NCBI GenBank assembly: GCA_002434305.1
Contig: DJJU01000003.1
Span: 1 to 64,000, forward strand
Direction: 5' to 3'
From: Alicycliphilus sp. UBA6560
GTDB taxonomy: Bacteria > Pseudomonadota > Gammaproteobacteria > Burkholderiales > Burkholderiaceae_C
DNA length: 64,000 nucleotides
In this document: positions 24,520 to 31,927 of the stretch, in pieces
How positions within the stretch are numbered: position 1 is the stretch's first letter
How the letters are laid out: every line of letters starts with the position of its first letter
Made by a program: the position numbers and the translations under genes
Notes under the pieces: generated by a model
What the model saw: the letters and a program-made list of their open reading frames with translations, nothing else
The model's database searches: none
Told to the model about the DNA's origin: nothing

Positions 24520-25275
24520 ATGACTGTTTTTACGCGCAGCGTTGCACTATCTGGGGCATCCAATTTTCGTGATCTGGGCGGTTATGCGGGACAGGACGGG
24601 CGCCTGGTGCGCTGGCGTCGGCTGTTTCGCTCCGACCACCTGGCCGGCCTGACGGCGCAGGACGCGCAGGCCCTGGCCGACTTGGGCCTGGCCCGTGCCG
24701 TGGACCTGCGCGGGCAGCAGGAAAGCGCTGCCCAGTCTTATTCCCTGTCCACTGTGCGCTACCACTCGCTGCCGATCGAGCCAACCGTGGTGCAGCGCGC
24801 CAAGGAAATGGCGCAGGCCGGCCAGCAGATGACCGCGCCGATCGCTCGCCGCCTGATGGAAGACACCTACCGCGCCTTCGTCTCCGACAACACGCCGCAG
24901 TTCGCCGCGCTGTTTGCGCACCTGCTGGACGAGGACACGCCGCTGGTCTTCCACTGCACCGCCGGCAAGGACCGCACCGGCTTTGCCGCCGCGCTGATCC
25001 TGCGCGCCCTGGGTGTGCCCGAGGACGTGGTGATGCAGGACTATCTGCTCACCAATGGCCTGTACCGCCGCCCGCAGGCGGTGCAGGGCTCGGCGCCGCA
25101 GGAGGTGCTGGACGTGATCTGGCGCGTGCAGGCCGACTTCCTGCAGGCCGCCTTCGATGCCGTGGAGCGCGACCACGGCGGCCTGGCGCGCTACCTGGTG
25201 CAGCAGCTGCAGCTGGACGATGCTGCGCGCGAACGGCTGGCGCAGCTGTACCTGCAGCCACCGGCCAGCGCATAG
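24520..25275 (+). CDS. tyrosine-protein phosphatase-like protein (CX5R family)
   Basis: The 251-residue protein contains the phosphatase P-loop HCTAGKDRTG, with nucleophile C146 and R152, and the N-terminal NFRDLGGY motif typical of the bacterial Tyr_phosphatase_3 family. The substrate is unknown; family members act on phosphotyrosine or phosphoinositides. The start is the ATG at 24520 because the frame upstream runs through the tRNA-Arg gene. There is no Shine-Dalgarno; TACAGT ends seven bases before the ATG, so the mRNA may be leaderless. Confidence 0.88.
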   Translation: MTVFTRSVALSGASNFRDLGGYAGQDGRLVRWRRLFRSDHLAGLTAQDAQALADLGLARAVDLRGQQESAAQSYSLSTVRYHSLPIEPTVVQRAKEMAQAGQQMTAPIARRLMEDTYRAFVSDNTPQFAALFAHLLDEDTPLVFHCTAGKDRTGFAAALILRALGVPEDVVMQDYLLTNGLYRRPQAVQGSAPQEVLDVIWRVQADFLQAAFDAVERDHGGLARYLVQQLQLDDAARERLAQLYLQPPASA

Positions 25276-25290
25276 CGCGGCGCAGGCACA

Positions 25291-25318
25291 AAAAAAGCAG
25301 CCCGAGGGCTGCTTTTTT
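25291..25318. terminator. bidirectional terminator between the phosphatase and HU-like genes
   Basis: AAAAAAGCAGCCC and GGGCTGCTTTTTT are perfect complements, giving a hairpin with A/T runs on both sides. It serves the plus-strand phosphatase and the converging minus-strand HU-like gene. Confidence 0.93.
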
Positions 25319-25334
25319 CATCGCGTGGGGGCGC

Positions 25335-25757
25335 TCAGGCCGTGGCGTCCTTGAGCTTCTTGAGGGCGCGGGTCTTGATCTTGACCGAAGCCGGCTTGGC
25401 GGCGAACCAGCGCTCCTCGCCCGTGAACGGGTCCTTGGCCAGGCGCTTCTTGCGCGCTTCGACTTGGTGCAGATTGATCTTCAGCAGACCGGGCAGCGTG
25501 AACTCGCCCGAGCCCTTCTTGTGCACGGAGGCCAGGATGGCGCCTTCCAGGGCCGCGAGCACCGCCCGCACGTTCTTGGCTTCCACGCCCGACTGCTCGG
25601 ACAGGTGGGCGACCAGCGTGGTCTTGTTGAAGACGTCCTTCACCGGCTTGATGGCGGCGGGTGCCTTCTTGGCGGCCGCGGCCTTGGCGGGTGCTGCGGA
25701 CTTGGCCGAAGCAGTCTTCTTTGCCGGTGCGGCGGTGGTTTTCTTTGCAGTTGCCAT
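25335..25757 (-). CDS. HU-like DNA-binding protein with Lys/Ala-rich N-terminal tail
   Basis: The 140-residue protein has a basic low-complexity tail (residues 1-40, built of AKK, APAKK and AKAAAAKK units) followed by an HU/IHF-fold domain (KTTLVAHLSEQSGVEAKNVR, then GSGEFTLPGLLKINL). The tail resembles eukaryotic H1 and Bordetella/Ralstonia histone-like proteins. It likely compacts DNA. The conserved HU arm sequence is replaced by ARKKRLAKDPFTGEERWF. It is divergent from the PhaM gene, 224 bases away. Confidence 0.88.
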   Translation of the reverse strand: MATAKKTTAAPAKKTASAKSAAPAKAAAAKKAPAAIKPVKDVFNKTTLVAHLSEQSGVEAKNVRAVLAALEGAILASVHKKGSGEFTLPGLLKINLHQVEARKKRLAKDPFTGEERWFAAKPASVKIKTRALKKLKDATA

Positions 25758-25981
25758 GATGTGGTTGATTGCTTGTCTGAAGTTGCTGTACAGGCCCAGC
25801 CCGTGCTGGTGAGCGGATTCTAGGGCGGTATCCCGCGCCTGGTGCAGCCCTGTGCGCTTGCGTGCGTCAGAAAACCACGCATTTGCGCTGCTGCAGCGCT
25901 GTTGGAGTGCGCGCGCATCGGCGCTAAGCTGTCGGCGCCGGCGCATCGCGCAGGACAAAGCCAAACCAAGGAGCAACGGCC

Positions 25982-26662
25982 ATGAGCGACAACTCTCCCT
26001 TCGGCTTCGCACGCTTCGTGCCGGGGTTCGACTTCCTGCAAAGCCTCGCCAAGGGCGCGTCCGGCGGCGTGTCAGGCATGCCCGGCTGGGTGGCGCCCAC
26101 GGCCAGCGTCCAGGAGCTGGACAAGCGCATCCAGGAGCTGAAGGCCGTGCAGTTCTGGCTGGAGCAGAACGCCCGCGCGCTCACCGCCACGGTCCAGGCG
26201 CTGGAGGTGCAAAAGATGACCCTGGCCACGCTGCAGGGCATGAACGTCGCCATGGGCGACGTGGCGGCGGCCTTCGGCGGCCTGGGCGCTGCGGCCGCAG
26301 CGCCCGCACCGGCTGCCGCGCCGGCCCCTGCACCCGCCCCGCAGCCGCAGCAGGAAGCGGGCAGCGAAAAGCCCGAGGCCGCGCCCGGCGCCGCCGCCGA
26401 CCCGCTGCAGTGGTGGGGCGCGCTGACCCAGCAGTTCCAGCAGATCGCCGCCCACGCCATGCAGGACGCGGCCACGCAGCAGGCGGCGTTCGATGCCACG
26501 CGCGACATGGCCAGCGGCGCGCTCAAGACCGCCAGCGACATGGCCACGCAGTGGGTGCAGGCGGCCGGGGGCGATGCCGCCGCGCCGGCCCAGTCCCGTG
26601 CCCCGCGCGCCGCTCCCGCCGCAGCCAAGCCGGCGGCGGCCAAGAAGGCGGCGGCCAAGTAA
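25982..26662 (+). CDS. phaM: PhaM-type polyhydroxyalkanoate granule regulator
   Basis: The 226-residue protein begins with the PhaM pattern (FARFVPGFDFLQSL, then VQELDKRIQELKAVQFWLEQ and a helical segment LTATVQALEVQKMTLATLQ). In Ralstonia, PhaM activates PHA synthase and tethers PHB granules to the nucleoid through Lys/Ala-rich C-terminal repeats. The same kind of tail is here (AAAKPAAAKKAAAK). The middle is Ala/Pro-rich. The start has AAGGAG 10 bases upstream. No phaCAB genes are nearby. Confidence 0.88.
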   Translation: MSDNSPFGFARFVPGFDFLQSLAKGASGGVSGMPGWVAPTASVQELDKRIQELKAVQFWLEQNARALTATVQALEVQKMTLATLQGMNVAMGDVAAAFGGLGAAAAAPAPAAAPAPAPAPQPQQEAGSEKPEAAPGAAADPLQWWGALTQQFQQIAAHAMQDAATQQAAFDATRDMASGALKTASDMATQWVQAAGGDAAAPAQSRAPRAAPAAAKPAAAKKAAAK

Positions 26663-26722
26663 ACTACTAAAAAGTAGCTCTAACGCTCGCCAGTCAAGCG
26701 CCAGCAGCTATCAAAAAGTGAG
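26663..26722 (+). repeat. family palindromic repeat downstream of phaM
   Basis: ACTACTAAAAAGTAGC, GCTCGCCAGTCAAGCGCCAG and CAGCTATCAAAAAGTGAG give the A-rich ends and inverted core of the dispersed repeat. It sits between two convergent genes and may double as a terminator. Confidence 0.75.
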
Positions 26723-26747
26723 AGGCCGCGGCGCTTGAAGTTCCGCT

Positions 26748-28076
26748 TCAGACCGGCAGCTGCGCAGGCTGCAGGGTGGCGCCCGCACCCCGCGGGCCGC
26801 AGAAGGCGAAGTCCAGCTCCGGCGCCAGGCCGCTGACGATGCGCGCGATGGAGCGGCCCGAGCCGCAGGCGTGCGTCCAGCCCAGCGTGCCGTGCCCGGT
26901 GTTCAGGAACAGGTTGGACACGCGCGTGCGGCCGATCAGCGGCACGTTGCTCGGCGTGGCCGGGCGCAGGCCCGACCAGTACTGCGCAGCGGCCGTGTCG
27001 GCGGCGCCGGGAAACAGCTGCGCCACGCGCCGCACGATGGCCGCGCAGCGCACCTCGCTCAGGGCGCGCGAATAGCCGTTCAGCTCCGCCGTTCCGGCCA
27101 CGCGCAGCACGTCGCGCGCCTCCTGCCCGCCCTGCGCGGGGCGCGTGTAGCGCGAGAACACCAGCTTGAATTCGTCGTCCGTCAGGCTGGTCTGGTAGGC
27201 CAGGGCGGCGTCGCGCACCGGCAGCGTGACCGAGTAGCCCTTGGCCGGATAGATGGGCAGCGAAATGCCCAGCGGCTGCGCCAGCAGCGGGCTGTGCGAG
27301 CCCAGCGCCAACACGTACGCATCGGCCTGCACGCGCTCGTAGCGGCCCTCTTCGTTGGTGATCTCCACGTGGTCGATGCGCCCGCCTGTCTCGCGCAGGG
27401 CCGTGATGTGGCAGCCCATGCGCCAGCGCGCGCCGGCGGCCTCGGCCGCGCGGGCCAGCTCGCGCGTGAACAGATGGGCGTCGCCGGACTCGTCCTCGGC
27501 CGTGAAGGTGGCGCCGGCCAGCTGCTCGCGCATGGCGGCGAGGGCCGGCTCGATGCGGATGGCCTCTTCGGCGCTGACCACCTGGCGCTCACAGCCCAGG
27601 GCACGCATCTGCTCGGCCGGGCCCAGGGCGCACTCGAACTCGCGCTCGCTGGTGTAGAAGTGCAGGATGCCCTGCGTGCGCTGGTCGTACTGCAGGCCCA
27701 GCTGCTCGCGCAGCTCGCGCAGCACGGCGCGGCTGTAGGTGCCCAGCTGGACGATCTGGTGGATGTTGTGGCGCGTGCGCGCCGGCGTGCATTCGCGCAG
27801 GAACTGCAGGCCCCACAGCCACTGGCGCATGTCTGCGCGCAGGCGAAACAGCAGCGGCGCATCCTCCTTGCCCAGCCAGGACAGCACCTTCAGCGGCGCC
27901 GACGGATTGGCCCAGGGCTCGGCGTGGCTGACGGAGATCTGCCCGCCGTTGGCAAAGCTGGTCTCGGCGCCGGGCACGGCCTGGCGGTCGATGACGGTAA
28001 CCTCGTGGCCGAGCTGCTGCAGGAAATAAGCGGAAGCGGTGCCGACGACGCCGGCGCCCAGAACGATAACGCGCAT
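26748..28076 (-). CDS. dadA: FAD-dependent D-amino-acid dehydrogenase (DadA-like)
   Basis: The 442-residue flavoprotein starts MRVIVLGAGVVGTASAYFLQ, a dinucleotide-binding fold with GxGxxG, and has the DAO-family second motif near TSFANGGQIS and a C-terminal FAD segment around NTGHGTLGWTHACGSG. The family oxidises D-amino acids to 2-oxo acids and ammonia, passing electrons to the respiratory chain. A tandem glycine riboswitch in its leader suggests glycine or a glycine-linked amine matters to its role, so a glycine oxidase-like activity is worth considering. The start at 28076 is chosen over 28097 by family alignment. Confidence 0.88.
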   Translation of the reverse strand: MRVIVLGAGVVGTASAYFLQQLGHEVTVIDRQAVPGAETSFANGGQISVSHAEPWANPSAPLKVLSWLGKEDAPLLFRLRADMRQWLWGLQFLRECTPARTRHNIHQIVQLGTYSRAVLRELREQLGLQYDQRTQGILHFYTSEREFECALGPAEQMRALGCERQVVSAEEAIRIEPALAAMREQLAGATFTAEDESGDAHLFTRELARAAEAAGARWRMGCHITALRETGGRIDHVEITNEEGRYERVQADAYVLALGSHSPLLAQPLGISLPIYPAKGYSVTLPVRDAALAYQTSLTDDEFKLVFSRYTRPAQGGQEARDVLRVAGTAELNGYSRALSEVRCAAIVRRVAQLFPGAADTAAAQYWSGLRPATPSNVPLIGRTRVSNLFLNTGHGTLGWTHACGSGRSIARIVSGLAPELDFAFCGPRGAGATLQPAQLPV

Positions 28077-28084
28077 GGTTCTAC

Positions 28085-28145
28085 AAGCCTTTTTCAAGGT
28101 TTGCGCAGACCAGGCGCGCGCCGGCGGCTATCGAAAAAATAGCGG
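28085..28145 (-). repeat. family repeat between glycine riboswitch and dadA
   Basis: A diverged copy of the dispersed repeat: CAAGCCTTTTTCAAGG on one side, GCGCGCCGGCGGCTATCG and AAAAAATAG on the other. It lies in the dadA leader RNA between the riboswitch and the start codon, where it could take part in expression switching or mRNA stability. Confidence 0.55.
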
Positions 28146-28178
28146 GGAAGCAGGGCGCGCCAAGAGGTCTGGCTGCCG

Positions 28179-28368
28179 CTCCCCCTGTCCTTGTGACCTG
28201 AGAGATTCGCCCTCGCACTGTGCGGTGGGCTTGCTCCTTCGGTGCGCCCCGTGTGCGGGGGCGGCTCTCCAGACGGCTATTGCTGTGTGTGCAGTACGGT
28301 ACCTGAGCGTGTATGGGAGTTTGCGCCTTCGGTGCAGCAGCCGTGACCGGCCGCTGGCTCTCCTGCGG
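28179..28368 (-). promoter_or_regulatory. tandem glycine riboswitch upstream of dadA
   Basis: Read on the minus strand, two aptamers lie in series. The first has GGAGAGCC (about 28363-28356), CACCGAAGGCGCAAA and GCTCAGGTACCG. The second has CTGGAGAGCCGC (about 28272), CACCGAAGGAGCAAGCC and CTCTCAGGTCACAAGGACAG. These are the conserved blocks of the glycine (gcvT) riboswitch. The linker is short, as in cooperative tandem forms. It ends about 100 bases before the dadA ATG. A possible -10 (TACGAT) lies at 28379-28374. Confidence 0.93.
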
Positions 28369-28392
28369 CGCGCATCGTAGCAGGATGCGCCA

Positions 28393-28806
28393 TCAGTGGC
28401 GGCGCGGGTCGTTAGGACGGCGGTCGTAGCGGTTGGGCACGCCGTCGCCGTCACGGTCCCAGCGGCCCTGGTTGAACTGCCATTTGCCATGGCGTTGTTC
28501 CCAGCGAGGCTGGCGATAGTGCTGGCCGTGGCGCACGCGCATCCACTGGCCGGGGACCCAGTGGTAGAGGTGGCCGCGCCATTCCCAGTGGCCCTGCGAC
28601 CAGACCATGCCGCGGCGCGGGGCGGGTACGCGCTCATAGCGCGGCGGGGGCGGGGCGCTTTGCACCACGTAGGCCGGCTGCACGGCCTGCGGCCCGGTCT
28701 GGATGACGACGGTGGCGCTGGGCGCGGCGTGCGCGGCGCCACTGGCGCCCAGGCCCAGGGCGAGGGCGGCGACTGCGGCGGCGAGGGCGGGGGTGATGCG
28801 GTTCAT
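28393..28806 (-). CDS. YXWGXW-type exported protein
   Basis: The 137-residue protein has a signal peptide ending in AAHA (about residue 26). The mature part is rich in W, R, H and Y with repeats such as GHWEWRGHLYHWVPGQW and RQPRWEQRHGKW, like YXWGXW-repeat proteins, and a final DRDGDGVPNRYDRRPNDP stretch that resembles a calcium-binding loop. The function is unknown; a periplasmic location is inferred. AAGGAGGA precedes the start. The end of this gene lies just upstream of the dadA riboswitch. Confidence 0.8.
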   Translation of the reverse strand: MNRITPALAAAVAALALGLGASGAAHAAPSATVVIQTGPQAVQPAYVVQSAPPPPRYERVPAPRRGMVWSQGHWEWRGHLYHWVPGQWMRVRHGQHYRQPRWEQRHGKWQFNQGRWDRDGDGVPNRYDRRPNDPRRH

Positions 28807-28951
28807 GGTGATCCTCCTTGTTGGACTCGGTTGCCCGATGGAGGCCATGGTCCCGCGCCTGCGTGAAGGCCGGCGGCAGCCTTGGTAGCGACTGCGCAAA
28901 TGTTTGTGAGCAGACGTCACACACGCGCTGCGCGTGCAGCGGGTGATAAGG

Positions 28952-29007
28952 GTCAAAAAGGCCTCCAGCCCTTGCTGGTCAAGCGCGGGCAGCTATTGTT
29001 TTGATAG
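28952..29007 (+). repeat. family palindromic repeat
   Basis: GTCAAAAAGGCCTCCAGCCC, TTGCTGGTCAAGCG and GGGCAGCTATTGTTTTGATAG together match the dispersed repeat. It lies just past the end of the XRE regulator gene (minus strand) and upstream of the YXWGXW gene. Confidence 0.7.
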
Positions 29008-29015
29008 ACGTTTGC

Positions 29016-29783
29016 TTACGCCTGCCGGCTTGGCGCGGGCGGCGGCGGCGCCACGCGGCGCATGGCGGTGAAGGCCTCGAACTCCCAGCCGCGCAGCGCC
29101 ATCAGCAGCGTGCAGCCCTCGCGCTCGGCCTCGGGCAGGCGCTGGTCGGCCAGGTGCTGCTGGGCGAAATCCTGCGCCACGCGCTGCAGGCGCTCGGTGA
29201 AGGCGGCCAGCTGGCCGCGGGCGATGCTGCCGTGCACCAGCAGCACGCCCTCGCCGGGGCCGTCGAAGGCGCCGCCGAAATAGTCCAGCAGCGCGTGCTC
29301 GCGGAAGTAGTCCATGACCGGGCCGCGCGGGCGCCAGCGGAAGGTCTTGGCGAGCTTGAGGCGGTAGCGGTTGCCCGGGCGCAGCTCGATGATGCCGATG
29401 CGGTCCAGCTGCGCCAGGTACTTGACGCCCTCGGCCTCGCTCAGCCGGTAGGTGGCCAGCACCTGGGCCAGCGTCCACTGGCTGAGCACGCAGATCGCCA
29501 TCAACAGCAGCTTCTTGTCGGCCACCACGGCGCGCTCCTGCTCCTGCGTCAGCTCGCTCAGCAGCGGGCGGCTGTCGGCCACGCGCCGCGCCAGGTCGGC
29601 GAAGTCGAGTTTCAACACGCGGCAGATGGCGTCCACGCGCGACAGCGGCATCTCGCCGCGCGCCAGCATGCGTTTGACGCTGGACTCGGCCAGGCCCAGC
29701 GCGCGGCCCAGGTCGGCATAGGTCATGCGGGCGGCCTTCAGCTCCTGCTTGAGGGCGGCGACCAGGTCTGCGGTAGTGCTCAT
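29016..29783 (-). CDS. XRE-family helix-turn-helix transcriptional regulator
   Basis: The 255-residue protein has an N-terminal Cro/C1-type helix-turn-helix (residues 5-60; MTYADLGRALGLAESSVKRM) and a long C-terminal domain with a second winged-helix-like region (LATYRLSEAEGVKYLAQLDR) and YRLKLAKTFRWRPRGPVMDY. The C-terminal function is unknown. The start at 29783 gives MSTTADLVAALKQELK. A 17-bp palindrome 11-27 bases upstream suggests autorepression. It is divergent from the MFS-acyltransferase gene. Confidence 0.88.
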   Translation of the reverse strand: MSTTADLVAALKQELKAARMTYADLGRALGLAESSVKRMLARGEMPLSRVDAICRVLKLDFADLARRVADSRPLLSELTQEQERAVVADKKLLLMAICVLSQWTLAQVLATYRLSEAEGVKYLAQLDRIGIIELRPGNRYRLKLAKTFRWRPRGPVMDYFREHALLDYFGGAFDGPGEGVLLVHGSIARGQLAAFTERLQRVAQDFAQQHLADQRLPEAEREGCTLLMALRGWEFEAFTAMRRVAPPPPAPSRQA

Positions 29784-29793
29784 GGGGGCCAAA

Positions 29794-29810
29794 GTATCGC
29801 ATTGCGATAC
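29794..29810. promoter_or_regulatory. 17-bp palindrome, probable XRE operator
   Basis: GTATCGCA-T-TGCGATAC is a perfect inverted repeat around one base. On the minus strand it overlaps a TGC-GATACT -10-like element that ends nine bases before the xre ATG. It is the only strong palindrome in the 129-base divergent spacer and is probably bound by the adjacent regulator. Confidence 0.75.
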
Positions 29811-29912
29811 CAAAGGTGGCGTGGCGCAGACACCCGGCGCATGGCGGCACCGGCGCCGGCCGGCTTTGTTTGCACAATGCGCCACCTTCCTGCCACCTCC
29901 AGGCCCGTTTCC

Positions 29913-31838
29913 ATGACCGAGCACACCGCGCAGCCCCACCCCAACCAGTTCGCCCTGCTGGGCCAGCGCCGCTTCGCGCCGTTCTTCTGGACGCAGTTCG
30001 CCGGCGCCGCCAACGACAACCTGTTCAAGTTCGCCTTCACCGTCATGGTGACCTACCAGCTGCAGGTAGCGTGGCTGCCGCCCTCACTGGCGGGCCTGGT
30101 GATCGGAGCGCTGTTCATCCTGCCGTTCCTGCTGTTCTCGGCCACGGCCGGGCAGGTCACGGACAAGCTGGAAAAGACGCGCATCATCCGCTTCGTCAAG
30201 AACCTGGAGATCGCCATCATGCTGGTGGCCGCGGCCGGCTTCCTGGCGGGCAGCGCGGCCGTGCTGCTGGCCTGCGTGTTCCTGATGGGGCTGCACTCCA
30301 CGCTGTTCGGGCCAGTGAAGTTCGCCTACCTACCGCAGGCCCTGAATGAGCGCGAGCTGACGGGCGGCAACGGCATGGTGGAGATGGGCACCTTCGTCGC
30401 CATCCTGCTGGGCAACGTGGCCGGCGGGCTGCTGGTGGCCCTGCCCGGCGTCGGCCACGGCGCCGTGGCCGCGGCCTGCGTACTGCTGGCCCTGGCCGGG
30501 CGCGCCGTGGCGCAGGCCATTCCCCCCGCGCCGGCCACCGACCCGCACCTGGCCATCAACTGGAACCCGGTGAGCGAGACCTGGCGCAACCTGCAACTGG
30601 CACGCGGCAACCCGGTGGTGTTCCGCTCGCTGCTGGGCATCTCGTGGATGTGGTTCTTCGGCGCGGTGTTCCTGTCGCAGTTCCCCAGCTTCGCTAAGGA
30701 GGTGCTGCACGGCAACGAGCAGGTGGCGTCGCTTTTGCTGGTGGTGTTTTCCATCGGCATCGGCACCGGCTCGCTCTTGTGCGAAGTGCTCTCGCGCCGG
30801 CACGTGGAGATCGGCCTGGTGCCGCTGGGCGCCATCGGCATGAGCGTCTTCGCCATCGACCTGTACTTCGCCTCGCGCGGGCTGGCGGCGCCGGCCGGCG
30901 GGCCGGTCATGGGCCTGGCCGCCTTCCTGGCCGAGCGCGCGCACTGGCGCGTGATGGCCGACCTGGCGGGTTTGAGCCTGTTCGCCGGCCTGTACAGCGT
31001 GCCCATGTACGCGCTGATCCAGCTGCGCAGCCAGCCCACGCACCGCGCCCGCATCATCGCGGCCAACAACATCCTCAACGCGCTGTTCATGATCGCCAGC
31101 GCCGTGCTGGCCGGGGCGCTGCTGTCGGCGGGCTTCACGGTGCCGCAGATCTTTTTGTTCACGGGCATCGCCAACGCCGTGGTGGCGCTCTACATCTTCC
31201 TGCTGGTGCCGGAATACCTGCTGCGCTTCGTCGCCTGGGTGCTGTCGCGCTGCGTGTACCGCTTCAAGGTGCGCGGCGACGAGCACATCCCCACGCAGGG
31301 CGCCGCCATCCTGGCCTGCAACCACGTGAGCTTCGTCGATGCCGTGCTGCTCATGGCCGCCAGCCCCCGGCCCATCTATTTCGTCATGGACCACCGCATC
31401 TTCCGCGTGCCGGTGCTGGGCTGGCTGTTCCGCCTGGCCAAGGCCATCCCGATCGCGCCCCAGCGCGAGGACGCGGCCACCTACGAAGCCGCCTTCGAGC
31501 GCGCCGCGCAGGTGCTCAAGGACGGCGACCTGCTGGCCATCTTCCCCGAAGGCGGCATCACCCGCGACGGGCAGCTGCAGCCCTTCAAGGGCGGCATCAT
31601 GAAGATCCTGGAACGCGCCCGCGCCGATGGCCTGGAGGTGCCCGTCGTGCCCATGGCGCTCACCCACCTGTGGGGCTCGTTCTTCAGCCGCATCGAAAAC
31701 GGCGGGGCCATGGTGCGGCCGTTCAGGCGCGGCGTGCTCAGCCGCGTGGGGCTGAACGTCGGCCCGCAGCTGGCAGCCAGCCAGGTGCAGCCCGAACCCC
31801 TGCGCGAGCGGGTGGCCGGGCTGCTGGCGCTGGGTTGA
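29913..31838 (+). CDS. MFS transporter fused to a 1-acyl-glycerol-3-phosphate acyltransferase domain
   Basis: The 641-residue protein has an N-terminal LplT-like MFS part (about residues 15-430, some 12 membrane segments; starts FWTQFAGAANDNLFKF). A C-terminal PlsC domain follows (about 440-630) with NHVSFVD (H471 and D476, the HX4D motif) and FPEGG at 544-548. The architecture resembles LplT-Aas lysophospholipid recycling, but without the acyl-ACP synthetase part. A lysophospholipid flip-and-reacylate function is inferred. The start (MTEHTAQPHPNQFALLGQRR) lies about 100 bases from the XRE operator. Confidence 0.88.
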   Translation: MTEHTAQPHPNQFALLGQRRFAPFFWTQFAGAANDNLFKFAFTVMVTYQLQVAWLPPSLAGLVIGALFILPFLLFSATAGQVTDKLEKTRIIRFVKNLEIAIMLVAAAGFLAGSAAVLLACVFLMGLHSTLFGPVKFAYLPQALNERELTGGNGMVEMGTFVAILLGNVAGGLLVALPGVGHGAVAAACVLLALAGRAVAQAIPPAPATDPHLAINWNPVSETWRNLQLARGNPVVFRSLLGISWMWFFGAVFLSQFPSFAKEVLHGNEQVASLLLVVFSIGIGTGSLLCEVLSRRHVEIGLVPLGAIGMSVFAIDLYFASRGLAAPAGGPVMGLAAFLAERAHWRVMADLAGLSLFAGLYSVPMYALIQLRSQPTHRARIIAANNILNALFMIASAVLAGALLSAGFTVPQIFLFTGIANAVVALYIFLLVPEYLLRFVAWVLSRCVYRFKVRGDEHIPTQGAAILACNHVSFVDAVLLMAASPRPIYFVMDHRIFRVPVLGWLFRLAKAIPIAPQREDAATYEAAFERAAQVLKDGDLLAIFPEGGITRDGQLQPFKGGIMKILERARADGLEVPVVPMALTHLWGSFFSRIENGGAMVRPFRRGVLSRVGLNVGPQLAASQVQPEPLRERVAGLLALG

Positions 31839-31843
31839 GCCGG

Positions 31844-31910
31844 TTTTATGAAGAAAACAGGCTCCAGCGCCCGTCAGGTAAGCGCTGACAGCTATCAAAA
31901 CAATAGTTAA
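31844..31910 (+). repeat. family palindromic repeat
   Basis: TTTTATGAAGAAAACAGGC, CTCCAGCGCCCGTCAGGTAA and GCGCTGACAGCTATCAAAAC form the repeat, with A/T-rich ends. It sits directly after the MFS-acyltransferase stop and 17 bases before the next start, which has CAGGAG as ribosome binding site. Confidence 0.8.
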
Positions 31911-31927
31911 ACAGCAGGAGAACTCCC

